Shown here: positions 51,921 to 61,652 of the stretch, piece by piece
How the letters are laid out: each line of letters starts with the position of its first letter
Position numbering within the stretch: the first letter of the stretch is position 1
Source: Alysiella sp.
GTDB taxonomy: Bacteria; Pseudomonadota; Gammaproteobacteria; Burkholderiales; Neisseriaceae
Length of the DNA stretch: 63,999 bases
Direction of reading: 5' to 3'
Assembly (NCBI RefSeq): GCF_030525755.1
Contig: NZ_JAUNEC010000004.1
Location: forward strand, 8,081 to 72,079
The notes under the pieces: generated by a model
The model's database searches: none
What the model was told of the DNA's origin: nothing
Seen by the model: only the letters and a program-made list of their open reading frames with translations
Position numbers and translations under genes: made by a program

Positions 51921-52424
51921 ATGCAAAAAATTACCCTAATTGCCGCAATGGCAGAAAATCGCGTTATTGGGGCAAACAATGACATTCCTTGGTACATTCC
52001 AGAAGATTTTGCATTCTTTAAGCAATATACTACTGGCAAACCTGTAATCATGGGACGCAAAACGTGGGACAGTTTGCCACGTAAACCACTACCTCATCGC
52101 CGTAATCTTGTGATTACACGTCAAATCAATTGGCAAGCCGATGGCGCAGAAAATTTTACAGATTTTCAGGCAGCCTTAAAAGCGTGTGGCGATGCACCTG
52201 AAATCATCATTATGGGTGGGGCGCAGATTTATGAGCAAGCATTGGATTTTGCTACGGATTTGCGTTTAACCGAAGTGCAATTGTCGCCTGATGGCGATGC
52301 ATTTTTTCCTGAATTTTCAATGCAATTGTGGCAAGAAGTTGAACGCAGCAATCACATATCCAACAAAGGGATTAAGTTTGATTTGGTTCATTGGCAACGA
52401 TGTGATTCGGTTTTTGAATCATAA
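51921..52424 (+). CDS. folA: Dihydrofolate reductase
   Basis: 167 residues from MQKITLIAAMAENRVIG, which has an AAGGA ribosome site; a longer frame from 51822 runs back into the palindromic element and is unlikely. NADPH/folate residues are in GANNDIPWYIPEDFAFFK, MGRKTWDSLPRKPL, and IIMGGAQIYEQAL. It reduces dihydrofolate to tetrahydrofolate and is the target of trimethoprim. The family positions appear normal. Confidence 0.95.
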   Translation: MQKITLIAAMAENRVIGANNDIPWYIPEDFAFFKQYTTGKPVIMGRKTWDSLPRKPLPHRRNLVITRQINWQADGAENFTDFQAALKACGDAPEIIIMGGAQIYEQALDFATDLRLTEVQLSPDGDAFFPEFSMQLWQEVERSNHISNKGIKFDLVHWQRCDSVFES

Positions 52425-52528
52425 TGCATCATCAAAAATACCACCCCAACAGCATTGGCTCGCCTTACCGTACTACTCATAATATCGGCGACTCATTGCC
52501 TTATCTGATTTTACTTCTGCAATACTGC

Positions 52529-52563
52529 TTTCAGGCAGCCTGCATTCATGTAGGCTGCCTGAA
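52529..52563 (+). terminator. DUS inverted-repeat terminator downstream of folA
   Basis: TTCAGGCAGCCT (52529-52541) and AGGCTGCCTGAA (52552-52563) face each other across 10 bases. Confidence 0.65.
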
Positions 52564-52571
52564 AAACTTAA

Positions 52572-52628
52572 AACCTGTATTCACAATCTTAAATAGTGGC
52601 TTTCTGTCAATCTTATGAATACAGGTTC
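52572..52628. repeat. AACCTGTATTC inverted-repeat element
   Basis: AACCTGTATTC at 52572-52582 and GAATACAGGTTC at 52617-52628 enclose about 34 bases. Same family as 18320-18492, 25952-26000 and 61525-61561. Confidence 0.65.
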
Positions 52629-52645
52629 TTAAAGAATAATTTTTT

Positions 52646-53527
52646 TTATTGTACGGCGTATTCATTGCGTACTGCATTAACCACATCTGCACCAAATAAG
52701 GCATTGATGTCGGTCTCATCAAAAGTGTAATGTGCATTACAAAAATCACAATCTACCGTGATACTGCCTTCTTCAGCAACCACTTTGCCCACTTCTTCGC
52801 CTCCCAACATCAACAACATATCGCTGACTTTACCATGTGAACAAGTACAAGCAAATTCCAAAGTATCGGCTGGGAACACACGTGGCGGTGTTTCATGAAA
52901 CAGACGATACAGCAGATTTTGCGCATCTAAATGGTTCATTTCAACGGCAGTTAAGGTCTGTGCCAAAGTGCTAACGTGTTGCCAAGCATTATCGTCCAAT
53001 TCTTTTTCAGGCAGCCTTTGTAACAACAAACCTGATGCGCTGTGTTCATCTGATGATAAAGTGATGTGGGTTTGCAACTGCTCGGAACGTGCCATGTAAT
53101 TCATCAGCATTTCGGCTATGCTGTTGCCTTCCAATGGTACAACGCCTTGCCATTGCTCACCATCATTGGGTTGCAAGGTCATCACGAACATACCATTATT
53201 ACCCAACATTTCATTCAAATCGGCATCATCAGTAATCAAGGCTTGCTTGTCCCAACGTGCTGTGGCACGTACGGTTTGACTTGATGTCGCTTCTACCACC
53301 AATAATTTCAATGCGCCCTGCCCTTGTACTTGTACAATCAAGGTGCCGTCTAATTTCAAATTGCTGGACAATAATGCACCTGCCGCCAGCAATTCCCCCA
53401 AAGCACGGCGAACAGCTTTGGGGTATTTTTTTTGTTCTACAATGTGTCGCCACACGTTTTCCAAACGCACATGTAAACCGCGTACAGGCATATCATCAAA
53501 AATAAAACGGGTTCTTTGGTTTTCCAT
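52646..53527 (-). CDS. hslO: Redox-regulated chaperone Hsp33
   Basis: 293 residues from MENQRTRFIF. Holdase active under oxidative stress. The N-terminal domain shows VRGLHVRLENVWRHI and GTLIVQVQGQGALKLL. The zinc redox switch has CTCSHGKVSDML and, about 25 residues on, CDFCNAHYTF, i.e. the CxC...CxxC ligands. Complete. Confidence 0.95.
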   Translation of the reverse strand: MENQRTRFIFDDMPVRGLHVRLENVWRHIVEQKKYPKAVRRALGELLAAGALLSSNLKLDGTLIVQVQGQGALKLLVVEATSSQTVRATARWDKQALITDDADLNEMLGNNGMFVMTLQPNDGEQWQGVVPLEGNSIAEMLMNYMARSEQLQTHITLSSDEHSASGLLLQRLPEKELDDNAWQHVSTLAQTLTAVEMNHLDAQNLLYRLFHETPPRVFPADTLEFACTCSHGKVSDMLLMLGGEEVGKVVAEEGSITVDCDFCNAHYTFDETDINALFGADVVNAVRNEYAVQ

Positions 53528-53627
53528 GGAGAGTTCTTTCCAAAACAATTTTGAATTGTATCTATATGGTAACAGGCTACCTGAAAATCAAGAGTGGATT
53601 TTCAGGCAGCCTGAATGAAGCCTTTAT

Positions 53628-53762
53628 AAAACTTTGCACATAGGGATAGATTTCATATCTGCCCTATTTTAGATTGTAGAAAGTTTCATTTTTATGAATA
53701 AATTGGGAAAAGGACGGATATACCCCCTGCTTTCCTTTTTAAATGTATTTGGCAAAGTTTTC
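53628..53762. repeat. Intergenic element with AAAACTTTGC inverted ends
   Basis: AAAACTTTGC near 53628 and GGCAAAGTTTT ending near 53762 are inverted copies about 115 bases apart. The interior shares blocks with about 37828-37976 (TTTCATA, CATTTTTAT, GAAAAAGGAC), suggesting a dispersed family. Confidence 0.45.
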
Positions 53763-53787
53763 AGCCTACATTAAGACACACTTGTGA

Positions 53788-54969
53788 TTAAGCAAACACA
53801 ATAAACAGCACCACCGTGGCAATTACCACAAGCGCAGTTAAAATCCACCAGATTGCCAAATTGTCGCTCTTTGCTGATGCAATCAGCTTTTTAGCTGACT
53901 GAACCTGTTCTGCATAAGCACGCAATACCACCAACACGCGATTATTTTCTTCGGGTGTACCTATGGTTAAACGCAAACAGTTTTCTAGCAAAGTATGGCT
54001 GCCTGAAAGTTGTTTTACCCAGATTTTCTCGGCTTTTAAGGCTTCAAACGCTGTGGGCGCATCGGGCAAACGCACGGTAATGAAATTGGCTTGACTGACA
54101 AACACTTGGCTTTCAGGCAGCATCGCCAATTCGCTTGCCATGCGTTCGCGTTCGGCTTTCAAAATATCAATATGGGCGTTTACTGCGTCCATGTGCTGTA
54201 AGGCAAATGTGGCTGCGGTTAAGCTCAATGTGTTCATATTGTACGGTGGCGTGATTTTTGCCAGTTCGTTCATTAAACTTGGATCACCTGCTGCATAGCC
54301 AATTCGCAAACCCGCAAAACCAATTTTGCTTAATGTACGCAACACCACCAAGTTTTCAGGCTGCCCTGCTTGCGACAAAAAACTGTCATCACTGAATGCA
54401 CCATATGCTTCATCAATAACAATAATGCCTGTGGCTGCCTGAATAATGGCTTCTACATCCTCACGGTTAAATGGCACACCTGTCGGATTATTGGGATAAG
54501 CCAAGAAAATCAATGCAGGTTGATGTTCAATAATCGCGTCCAGTACGGCTTGACGATTGAGCGTTAAATCAGGATTAAGTGGCACACCAATGTGTTTCAT
54601 GCCAAATAGAGCAGCATTGTGACGATACATCACAAAACTGGGCTCAAGCGACAACATGACCGCATCAGGTTTTGCTACCAACATCGTTAAAAGTTGAATT
54701 AATTCATCTGAACCATTGCCCAATGCGATTTGCGCTTTATCGGGAATGGCAAATGTACTGCGTAAAGTCTCTTGCAAACCGCTTCTTGTTGGATTGGGAT
54801 AGCGGTTAATCGGAGCATCAACCAATTTTTTTGCCAATGCTTGACGCAGATTTTCAGGCAGCGAATACGGTACTTCCATTGCATCAAGTTTGATACAATC
54901 TTCTGACACATCGGCAACATGATAAGCACTCATGGCGCGAATTTCTGGACGAACAAGTTCTAAAATCAT
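53788..54969 (-). CDS. hisC: Histidinol-phosphate aminotransferase with a C-terminal membrane tail
   Basis: 393 residues. The PLP-dependent aminotransferase is complete: YPNPTRSGLQETLR, LGNGSDELIQLL, FLAYPNNPTGVPF, VIDEAYGAF and the Schiff-base Lys in LRTLSKIGFAGLRIGY. It converts imidazoleacetol phosphate to histidinol phosphate and may also serve Tyr/Phe. After residue ~365 a linker (SAKKLIASAKSDN) leads to a terminal hydrophobic segment of about 20 residues (WWILTALVVIATVVLFIVFA), like a tail anchor. HisC proteins normally end before this. Confidence 0.88.
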   Translation of the reverse strand: MILELVRPEIRAMSAYHVADVSEDCIKLDAMEVPYSLPENLRQALAKKLVDAPINRYPNPTRSGLQETLRSTFAIPDKAQIALGNGSDELIQLLTMLVAKPDAVMLSLEPSFVMYRHNAALFGMKHIGVPLNPDLTLNRQAVLDAIIEHQPALIFLAYPNNPTGVPFNREDVEAIIQAATGIIVIDEAYGAFSDDSFLSQAGQPENLVVLRTLSKIGFAGLRIGYAAGDPSLMNELAKITPPYNMNTLSLTAATFALQHMDAVNAHIDILKAERERMASELAMLPESQVFVSQANFITVRLPDAPTAFEALKAEKIWVKQLSGSHTLLENCLRLTIGTPEENNRVLVVLRAYAEQVQSAKKLIASAKSDNLAIWWILTALVVIATVVLFIVFA

Positions 54970-55024
54970 GCTGTTTTCCCTTTAAATACAAAAATGAAAG
55001 GCTACCTGAAACTGAAACAGTTAA

Positions 55025-56335
55025 TCACAAACTGCCGTAAGAATGCAAACCTGTTAAAAACATATTCACGCCCACAAAAGCAAATGCAGTAATGAACAAA
55101 CCAATAATCGCCCACCATGCCAATACTTTACCTCGCCAACCTGCTACCAAACGCAGATGCAGCCAAATCGCGTAATTTAACCACACAATAAACGCCCATG
55201 TTTCTTTTGGGTCCCAGCTCCAATAGCGTCCCCACGCATCAGCTGCCCATAATGCACCCAAAATGGTGGCGATTGTGAAAAACAGGAAGCCAACCGCAAT
55301 GGCTTTATACATCGCTTCTTCAATCAAAGCAGGTTCAGGTAAGAAACGGCGTTTACCTTTGACTTGACTGCGTAAAGCCAACAATTCAGCAGTACCAAAT
55401 GCTGCGGCCATACAAAACGCGCCATAGCCAATGAAATTAGCTGGCACATGAATTTTCATCCACCACGATTGCAAGGCAGGAATCAAAGGCTGAATTTCGT
55501 GTGCGCCACGTTCTAGGCTGTACCACAAAGTAAATGCCACCAAACCACACATCAAGGTGTACACAAACACGCCCAATTTGTACATGGCGAATTTGCGCTC
55601 ATAGTAAAGGTACATCAAGCCTGTGATGACCATAAACAAAATAAACACTTCATACAAATTGGATACAGGAATATGCCCTGCATCAGGGCGCAACAAATAA
55701 CTTTCGTGCCAACGCACCAATAGACCAACAAAACCCGCAAAAGCCGCAGCCCAAGCCAAACCCGATGCCATACCAAGCAGCGTATTGGGTTTAGAGCGAC
55801 CTAAAACCGAAGTAGCACTTTCAGAAGGCAGCCTTTTTTCTTGTTGCCAAGCAGTCAGCGTACCCAAACCATACATGACAAAGGCAAACACAGTCAGCGC
55901 AGCTTGCCACATGATTGCTGATTGGCTGCTCAATAAATAACGCAACAAAAATTTGCCATGTGGCTTGTCGCCCGAATGCAAAATATTGCCGTCATACAGA
56001 CCCACCGCCAAATAAGCAACCGCCACGCTACCCACAATAAACCAACGCAAGGGTTTAAAAAACCAACCCAATCCAATGGCAGCAGTCGCACTTACCCACA
56101 AAATCACAGTTTCATAAATATCCATGTGATGTGGCAATTTGATGTGTACCATCATCGCAACCGCAATAATCATGGCAGCAAACAACCAATCAGTCAGCAA
56201 CAGCTTTTTCAGCCACGATTTTTCTTGCAGCAATTCATGTTGTGGCACAGTTCGGAGAGCAATATTGTCAGTTGCTCTGGTGTTTTTTTTATTTTCAGGC
56301 AACCTATCTGTAATAGGAGTAATGTGTTCACTCAT
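55025..56335 (-). CDS. ccsB: System II cytochrome c biogenesis protein CcsA/ResC (often named CcsB)
   Basis: 436 residues with about eight to ten membrane segments. The haem-handling tryptophan-rich (WWD-type) motif reads WGRYWSWDPKETWAF near residue 370, with conserved His residues around it. With ResB it exports haem and attaches it to apocytochromes. It lies directly downstream of resB and upstream of nothing else on the strand. Naming differs between databases (CcsA, CcsB or ResC). Confidence 0.92.
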   Translation of the reverse strand: MSEHITPITDRLPENKKNTRATDNIALRTVPQHELLQEKSWLKKLLLTDWLFAAMIIAVAMMVHIKLPHHMDIYETVILWVSATAAIGLGWFFKPLRWFIVGSVAVAYLAVGLYDGNILHSGDKPHGKFLLRYLLSSQSAIMWQAALTVFAFVMYGLGTLTAWQQEKRLPSESATSVLGRSKPNTLLGMASGLAWAAAFAGFVGLLVRWHESYLLRPDAGHIPVSNLYEVFILFMVITGLMYLYYERKFAMYKLGVFVYTLMCGLVAFTLWYSLERGAHEIQPLIPALQSWWMKIHVPANFIGYGAFCMAAAFGTAELLALRSQVKGKRRFLPEPALIEEAMYKAIAVGFLFFTIATILGALWAADAWGRYWSWDPKETWAFIVWLNYAIWLHLRLVAGWRGKVLAWWAIIGLFITAFAFVGVNMFLTGLHSYGSL

Positions 56336-56488
56336 TTTTATAACCTTACAATCAGGGTATTTGAATATTTTATTTTAATCGTTGTTTTCAGTTGAGGTAT
56401 TTGAAAAAATTGATGTGTTTATTTTACTGCGTGTTCAGGCAGCCTGAAAAACCAACAAACAAACTTGCACATCATAATATTCAAGTTT

Positions 56489-58504
56489 TTATATGGCCAA
56501 ATCACACGCCAACATTTCCAATTTTTGCAGATGTTCAGAAAATTCATGGTTTAAATCACGCTCATGGCGGCTGGACGACATGGCAAAGCGTATGCCATTG
56601 TTGTCAAACAATAACCATGCACGTTTTTCACGCACATAAAACATGAAAATTGTACCCAAGACCAAAAGCATTGAGCCAATGTAAACCAATGTCGCACCTG
56701 GAGATTTGGTCATTTGTAAACCCGACATATTGACCTGTTTGAAACTTTCCAACTGCAACAAAATAGGTGCATTCATGCGTGTGAGTGCAGTGTAACCGTC
56801 CATGCTGTTGAGCAAAAAGGTATTACGTGTTTCTCCTGCGACAATTTCAGGTAGCCCCGCATCTTTGAGTGCCTTGTCCAAAACAATACCCATTGCACCA
56901 TACAAAATTTGGTACATAAATTGCCCTGTTTTTTCCTGTTCGGCTTTTGGAACGTTGTTTTTAATGTGTTCGTTAATCGCCACATAACCGCCTTCGGCAA
57001 ATTGACGCAACAGGTTGTCCACCGCCAATTTGAATTGCGGGCGCATTTTTTCATCCACCGTTAAAATTGCTTGTTCCACAATTTGTGTGCGTTTTTCAGG
57101 TTGCATCAAGAACTGGCGCAACGCCATAAAACTGTCCACTTTACCATTTGGGTCGGCAGGCAACATCAGCCAACGATAAGGTTCATTGACATCACTGCGT
57201 TCGCCTGTGGCAAAAAACAATGCACCTTCACGTTGCAAAGGCAACATATAACTGACGTATTCACGCGCTTGTCCTGCGCTGTCGCGCAATTTGTAAGTAA
57301 TAGTAGGACCTACGTTTTGGAATTTTTTTTCTTGATTGACGCTGCGGACTTCGTGTAAACGGTTGCCATTTTCCGCTTCTTGTTCGTTCAAGTTTTCGAC
57401 ATTGAACACACGCAATTCGCCAAATTCAAGGCGATATTGCCCAACAGTTCCCAAATCAAGCGGAAATTGGCGTTGCGATACAGCATTCATGGTAACAGGC
57501 GCACCAATACCACGTAAGTTCCAGCTTTTTAAGGCAATGTCCGAACCACCATCACCATAACTGGATTGATAAATCGTGATGCCTTTGTGGGTTAAAGGAT
57601 GATTCACGCGTATGGTTTTTTCAATTTTTTCGCCTGTTTCTTTATCGGTAACTACAATGTCGCTGGCAAAATCTTTGGGCATACCTGTGTCGTAAAACTC
57701 AATATGAAATTTTTTGAGTTCTACCGTAAACGGCAGTTTTTGCAACAACAAGCCTTTATCAGCATTCAAGAAAACCACATCAGCAGTTTGCCCTTCTACC
57801 ACTTCAGCATTACCGCGAAACGACAAATTGTGTTCACTCAAACTGCTTTCAGGTTTGAAATCACGTGCAAAAATGCTGCTGGTATCAGGTACAACTTGCC
57901 CTGTCAGCATACCAATTTTAAGCAATAAATTACTGTCTATCAGACCGCCCACGCAAATCACGATAATGGCAGCATGTGCAAAAATGTAGCCCCATTTGTT
58001 CATCGCACCTTTTTTGGCAGCAAGCAACACGCTACCGTCTTCGCGCTGCACCATTTTGCTTTGAAAACCATTCACTTTCAGGTATTGCGCTGCAATATCG
58101 GGCGATAAAGCATTCAGGCTGCCTGAAAGTTGTGCGGTGTGTTTCATATGCGCCAATGATTGCGCAGTCGCTTTAAGACGAAACGAACGCATTTCACGCA
58201 AAAAAGGTGGAATATTGCGCCAAAGACACAATCCCGTACTCAACACGAGAAAAATCATGATGACCACAAACCATGATGAGGCATAAACATCATACAAACC
58301 CAAAAAACCAAAAATCTCTGCCCAGAATGGTCCAAATTGCACAACATAGTTTTGTGCAGGCTGATTTTGCTCCACAACCGTGCCAATAATGGACGCAATC
58401 GCCAACACAGTCAGCAATGCCACCGCAAAGCGCATGGAACTTAAAAATGCAAACCATGGACGGCGAATAAGGGGAAGGGATTTTTTTGATGTGGTTTGAG
58501 ACAT
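56489..58504 (-). CDS. resB: System II cytochrome c biogenesis protein ResB (Ccs1)
   Basis: 671 residues. Three membrane segments lie in the first 200 residues (AVALLTVLAIASIIGTVVEQ, a second near 80, a third WGYIFAHAAIIVICVGGLI), then a large periplasmic domain with VNHPLTHKGITIYQSSYGDGG, and a last membrane helix near 605-625 (LVYIGSMLLVLGTIFMFYV). It forms the haem-ligation complex with the next gene. Cytochrome c4, a likely client, is the next upstream gene. Confidence 0.93.
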   Translation of the reverse strand: MSQTTSKKSLPLIRRPWFAFLSSMRFAVALLTVLAIASIIGTVVEQNQPAQNYVVQFGPFWAEIFGFLGLYDVYASSWFVVIMIFLVLSTGLCLWRNIPPFLREMRSFRLKATAQSLAHMKHTAQLSGSLNALSPDIAAQYLKVNGFQSKMVQREDGSVLLAAKKGAMNKWGYIFAHAAIIVICVGGLIDSNLLLKIGMLTGQVVPDTSSIFARDFKPESSLSEHNLSFRGNAEVVEGQTADVVFLNADKGLLLQKLPFTVELKKFHIEFYDTGMPKDFASDIVVTDKETGEKIEKTIRVNHPLTHKGITIYQSSYGDGGSDIALKSWNLRGIGAPVTMNAVSQRQFPLDLGTVGQYRLEFGELRVFNVENLNEQEAENGNRLHEVRSVNQEKKFQNVGPTITYKLRDSAGQAREYVSYMLPLQREGALFFATGERSDVNEPYRWLMLPADPNGKVDSFMALRQFLMQPEKRTQIVEQAILTVDEKMRPQFKLAVDNLLRQFAEGGYVAINEHIKNNVPKAEQEKTGQFMYQILYGAMGIVLDKALKDAGLPEIVAGETRNTFLLNSMDGYTALTRMNAPILLQLESFKQVNMSGLQMTKSPGATLVYIGSMLLVLGTIFMFYVREKRAWLLFDNNGIRFAMSSSRHERDLNHEFSEHLQKLEMLACDLAI

Positions 58505-58632
58505 GGTTTTAGGTTATGTGTGTTTTGCTCAAATGGAATTTCAGACTGCCTGAAAGTGATACAGAAACCAATTTTTAATGACAAAACAAATTGGATATAC
58601 ACTATGGTCATACAATTTGTTGCAAAAGTTTT

Positions 58633-58670
58633 AGGCTGCCTGAAAACCCATTCTGTGTTTCAGGCAGCCT
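58633..58670 (-). terminator. DUS inverted-repeat terminator after cytochrome c4
   Basis: AGGCTGCCTGAAAA near 58633 and TTTCAGGCAGCCT ending near 58670 are inverted copies with a 12-base loop, next to the cytochrome gene stop. Confidence 0.7.
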
Positions 58671-58678
58671 GAAAATAC

Positions 58679-59305
58679 TTATTTCAAACCTTGAATGAAG
58701 TTACCCACAGCCTTCATCTCGACCTCACTCATGCGCCCTGCAACGTCTTCCATCATGTTATTTGGACTTTTGCGTACGCCTGATGCATAGGCTTTCAGTT
58801 GGTCAACAACATAGGTGGCATGTTGCCCACCCAAACGCGGATAAGCATTTACCTCTGTTCCACCCGCTGGCATACCCGCACCTGCCGGACCATGACAAGA
58901 CATACAAGCTGGGATTTTTTTCTCGGGAATGCCACCACGATAAATTTTTGCACCCAATTCAGGATTTTCTTTTGGATTAGCTTCACCTGCTTTGGGTTGC
59001 TGCTTCGCATAATAAGCAGCCACATTGCGAATATCTTCATCACTTAAATCTTGTACCATCGGTTTCATAGCAGCAGAAGAACCCGTATTGCGTTCACCTG
59101 TTTTGATGTCCATGGTTTGTTTGAAAATATAAGCAGGATTTTGAGCAGACAATTTGGGATACATCGCAATGCCACTATTGCCATCTAATGCATGACAAGC
59201 CGCGCAAACTTTTTCCGCCACTTCTTTGCCCTTTGCCAAATCCGCAGGTTGAGCAAAAGCAAAACCGCTCAAAACCAATGCCACCAGCAATGTTGTACGT
59301 TTCAT
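58679..59305 (-). CDS. Di-haem cytochrome c4
   Basis: 208 residues from MKRTTLLVALVLSG (AGGAG ribosome site); signal peptide ends near FAFAQ. Two CxxCH haem sites, CAACH near residue 34 and CMSCH near 134, sit in two similar halves, with Met ligands in GSSAAMKPM and NNMMEDVAGRM. Periplasmic electron carrier, usually feeding cytochrome oxidases such as cbb3. It depends on the adjacent ResB/CcsA system for haem attachment. Confidence 0.93.
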   Translation of the reverse strand: MKRTTLLVALVLSGFAFAQPADLAKGKEVAEKVCAACHALDGNSGIAMYPKLSAQNPAYIFKQTMDIKTGERNTGSSAAMKPMVQDLSDEDIRNVAAYYAKQQPKAGEANPKENPELGAKIYRGGIPEKKIPACMSCHGPAGAGMPAGGTEVNAYPRLGGQHATYVVDQLKAYASGVRKSPNNMMEDVAGRMSEVEMKAVGNFIQGLK

Positions 59306-59439
59306 GGAAAATGCTCCTGATTGAACCAAGCAGTTAATGATGCTGCCTGAAAATTGTTATTTGTATTTTACGGACAAAGTTAAAACCAAAAATCCGCTAA
59401 ACGTGGTATTCTATACCAAATTCACTTCTTTTTACAGTC

Positions 59440-60066
59440 ATGAACTTATTTCACAATGCAAAATTTTTCACAACCGTGAACCATTTAAAAGACCTGCCTA
59501 ACACATCAGCCGAAATCGCGTTTGTCGGCCGTTCTAACGCAGGCAAATCCAGTGCTATCAACACTCTGTGCAACCATGTTCGCTTGGCTTATGTTTCCAA
59601 AACACCAGGGCGCACACAACACATTAACTTTTTTGAGTTGGCAAACAAACATTTTATGGTGGACTTACCTGGATATGGCTATGCCCAAGTTCCCGAAGCC
59701 GTACGCAGTCATTGGGTTAAACTGCTTGGCGATTATTTGCAAACACGCAAACAGTTGATTGGGCTAATTTTAATCATGGATGCGCGCCACCCACTCAAAA
59801 ATCTTGATGTACAAATGCTGGATTTTTTTGCATTAACAGGTCGCCCTGTTCACATCTTGCTTTCAAAAGCCGATAAATTATCCAAGAATGAACAAATCAA
59901 AACTTTGTCATTGGTCAAACAAACCTTAAAACCTTTTATGGCAAAACAAACCATATCAGTACAACTGTTTTCCAGTTTAAAAAAACAAGGCACAGAAGAA
60001 GTCAATCAAGTGGTCGCACAATGGTTTGCCATGCTGCCTGAAACACAAAACAACAACAATGCATAG
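59440..60066 (+). CDS. yihA: Ribosome biogenesis GTPase EngB (YihA/YsxC)
   Basis: 208 residues. G1 is GRSNAGKSS near residues 27-35, G2 lies in KTPGRTQHINFF, G3 is DLPGYGYA near 75, and G4 is SKAD (LLSKADKLSK) near 144. It acts in late 50S subunit assembly. Often next to cytochrome c4 genes in proteobacteria, as here (divergent). Confidence 0.95.
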   Translation: MNLFHNAKFFTTVNHLKDLPNTSAEIAFVGRSNAGKSSAINTLCNHVRLAYVSKTPGRTQHINFFELANKHFMVDLPGYGYAQVPEAVRSHWVKLLGDYLQTRKQLIGLILIMDARHPLKNLDVQMLDFFALTGRPVHILLSKADKLSKNEQIKTLSLVKQTLKPFMAKQTISVQLFSSLKKQGTEEVNQVVAQWFAMLPETQNNNNA

Positions 60067-60123
60067 GTTTAACAATCTCGCAAAACCGTTTACAATTTAT
60101 ACCCATAATCCAACATACTATTC

Positions 60124-60159
60124 AGGCTGCCTGAAAAATCATGTATTTTTCAGGCAGCC
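60124..60159 (+). terminator. DUS inverted-repeat terminator after engB
   Basis: AGGCTGCCTGAAAAAT (60124-60139) and ATTTTTCAGGCAGCC (60145-60159) form a 15-bp stem with a 5-base loop. Confidence 0.75.
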
Positions 60160-60189
60160 CCTAAACATTTTACTGACAGAGAAACAAAC

Positions 60190-61488
60190 ATGAACGCATT
60201 ATTACAAGACTTACAAGCACGCGGCTTAATCGCCCAAACCACTGATATTCAAGAATTATCCAAATTATTGGACGAAAACAAAATCGCGCTGTATTGCGGT
60301 TTTGACCCCACTGCCGACAGCTTGCACATTGGGCATTTGCTGCCTGTGTTGGTGTTGCGCCGTTTTCAAAACGCGGGGCATACGCCTGTGGCATTGGTGG
60401 GTGGCGCAACGGGCATGATTGGCGACCCCAGTTTCAAAGCCCAAGAACGCAGCCTGAACACCCCCGAAACCGTGGCAAATTGGGTAGAAAGCATACGCAA
60501 TCAGTTGAAACCATTCTTAAAATTTGATGGCGACAACGCGGCAATCATGGCAAACAATGCCGACTGGTTTGGCAAAATGAATTGCTTGGATTTTTTGCGC
60601 GACATCGGCAAACATTTTTCGGTAAACGCGATGTTGGCAAAAGAATCGGTCAAACAACGCATTGAACGCGAAGACCAAGGCATTTCGTTTACCGAATTTG
60701 CTTACGCATTGTTGCAAGGATATGATTTTGCTGAATTAAATCAACGCCACAACGTGCAACTGCAAATTGGCGGCAGCGACCAATGGGGCAACATCACTTG
60801 GGGTACGGAAACCACACGCCGCTTGCACCAAAAATCGGTACACGGCTTGACTTTGCCGCTTGTTACCAAATCGGACGGCACCAAATTCGGCAAAACCGAA
60901 GGCGGCGCGGTGTGGCTGGACGCGAACAAAACTTCGCCCTACCAATTTTACCAATTCTGGCTGAAAGTGGCTGACGCTGATGTGTACAAATTTTTGAAAT
61001 ATTTCACATTTTTAAGCATTGAGCAAATTGATGAAATTGAAAAACAAGACCAAGCCAGCAAAGCCAAACCACAAGCCCAACGCATTTTAGCCGAAGAAAT
61101 GACGCGCTTGATTCACGGCGAAGCGGCTTTACAGGCAGCCCAACGCATCACCGAAAGCCTGTTTTCGGGCGATGAAAGCGGCTTGACCGAACAAGATTAT
61201 GCACAGTTGGCTTTGGACGGTTTGCCCGTTACCGAAGTTTCAGGCAGCCTGAACGCGGTGGAAGTGCTGGTACAAACAGGTTTGGCACAATCCAACAAAG
61301 AAGCGCGTGAATTTGTGAAAAACGGTGCCATGTTGCTTAACGGTAGCCCCATTGCCGCCAACAACCCCAATCACGCCCCCGAAAAACCCGATGATTTGTA
61401 TCTGCTGAACGATGAACACAAACGCTTTGGCAAATACACAATTGTAAAACGCGGCAAACGCAATCATGCTTTGTTGCTGTGGGCATAA
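60190..61488 (+). CDS. tyrS: Tyrosyl-tRNA synthetase
   Basis: 432 residues. The class I motifs are HIGH in DSLHIGHLLPVL near residues 43-54 and KFGKT (DGTKFGKTEGGAVW) near 236. Tyrosine-binding YCGFDPTAD and GGSDQWGNI are present, as is a C-terminal S4-like domain (NKEAREFVKNGAMLLNG). In-frame uptake sequences give SGSLN. Complete. Confidence 0.97.
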   Translation: MNALLQDLQARGLIAQTTDIQELSKLLDENKIALYCGFDPTADSLHIGHLLPVLVLRRFQNAGHTPVALVGGATGMIGDPSFKAQERSLNTPETVANWVESIRNQLKPFLKFDGDNAAIMANNADWFGKMNCLDFLRDIGKHFSVNAMLAKESVKQRIEREDQGISFTEFAYALLQGYDFAELNQRHNVQLQIGGSDQWGNITWGTETTRRLHQKSVHGLTLPLVTKSDGTKFGKTEGGAVWLDANKTSPYQFYQFWLKVADADVYKFLKYFTFLSIEQIDEIEKQDQASKAKPQAQRILAEEMTRLIHGEAALQAAQRITESLFSGDESGLTEQDYAQLALDGLPVTEVSGSLNAVEVLVQTGLAQSNKEAREFVKNGAMLLNGSPIAANNPNHAPEKPDDLYLLNDEHKRFGKYTIVKRGKRNHALLLWA

Positions 61489-61524
61489 ATCTTGCTTATT
61501 TCAAATTGACACGTTTAAATTTAA

Positions 61525-61561
61525 AACCTGTATTCACAAAATAGGCAGATGAATACAGGTT
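61525..61561. repeat. AACCTGTATTC inverted-repeat element (short form)
   Basis: AACCTGTATTC (61525-61535) and GAATACAGGTT (61551-61561) with a 15-base loop, after tyrS; may act as its terminator. Confidence 0.6.
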
Positions 61562-61652
61562 TCGAATGCACCAGTCTTTCAATTTTTCCATCATGACTTC
61601 AATCACGATGCTTTATGCCCGCCCCATTATGTTGCCTGAAATTTGAATCATT

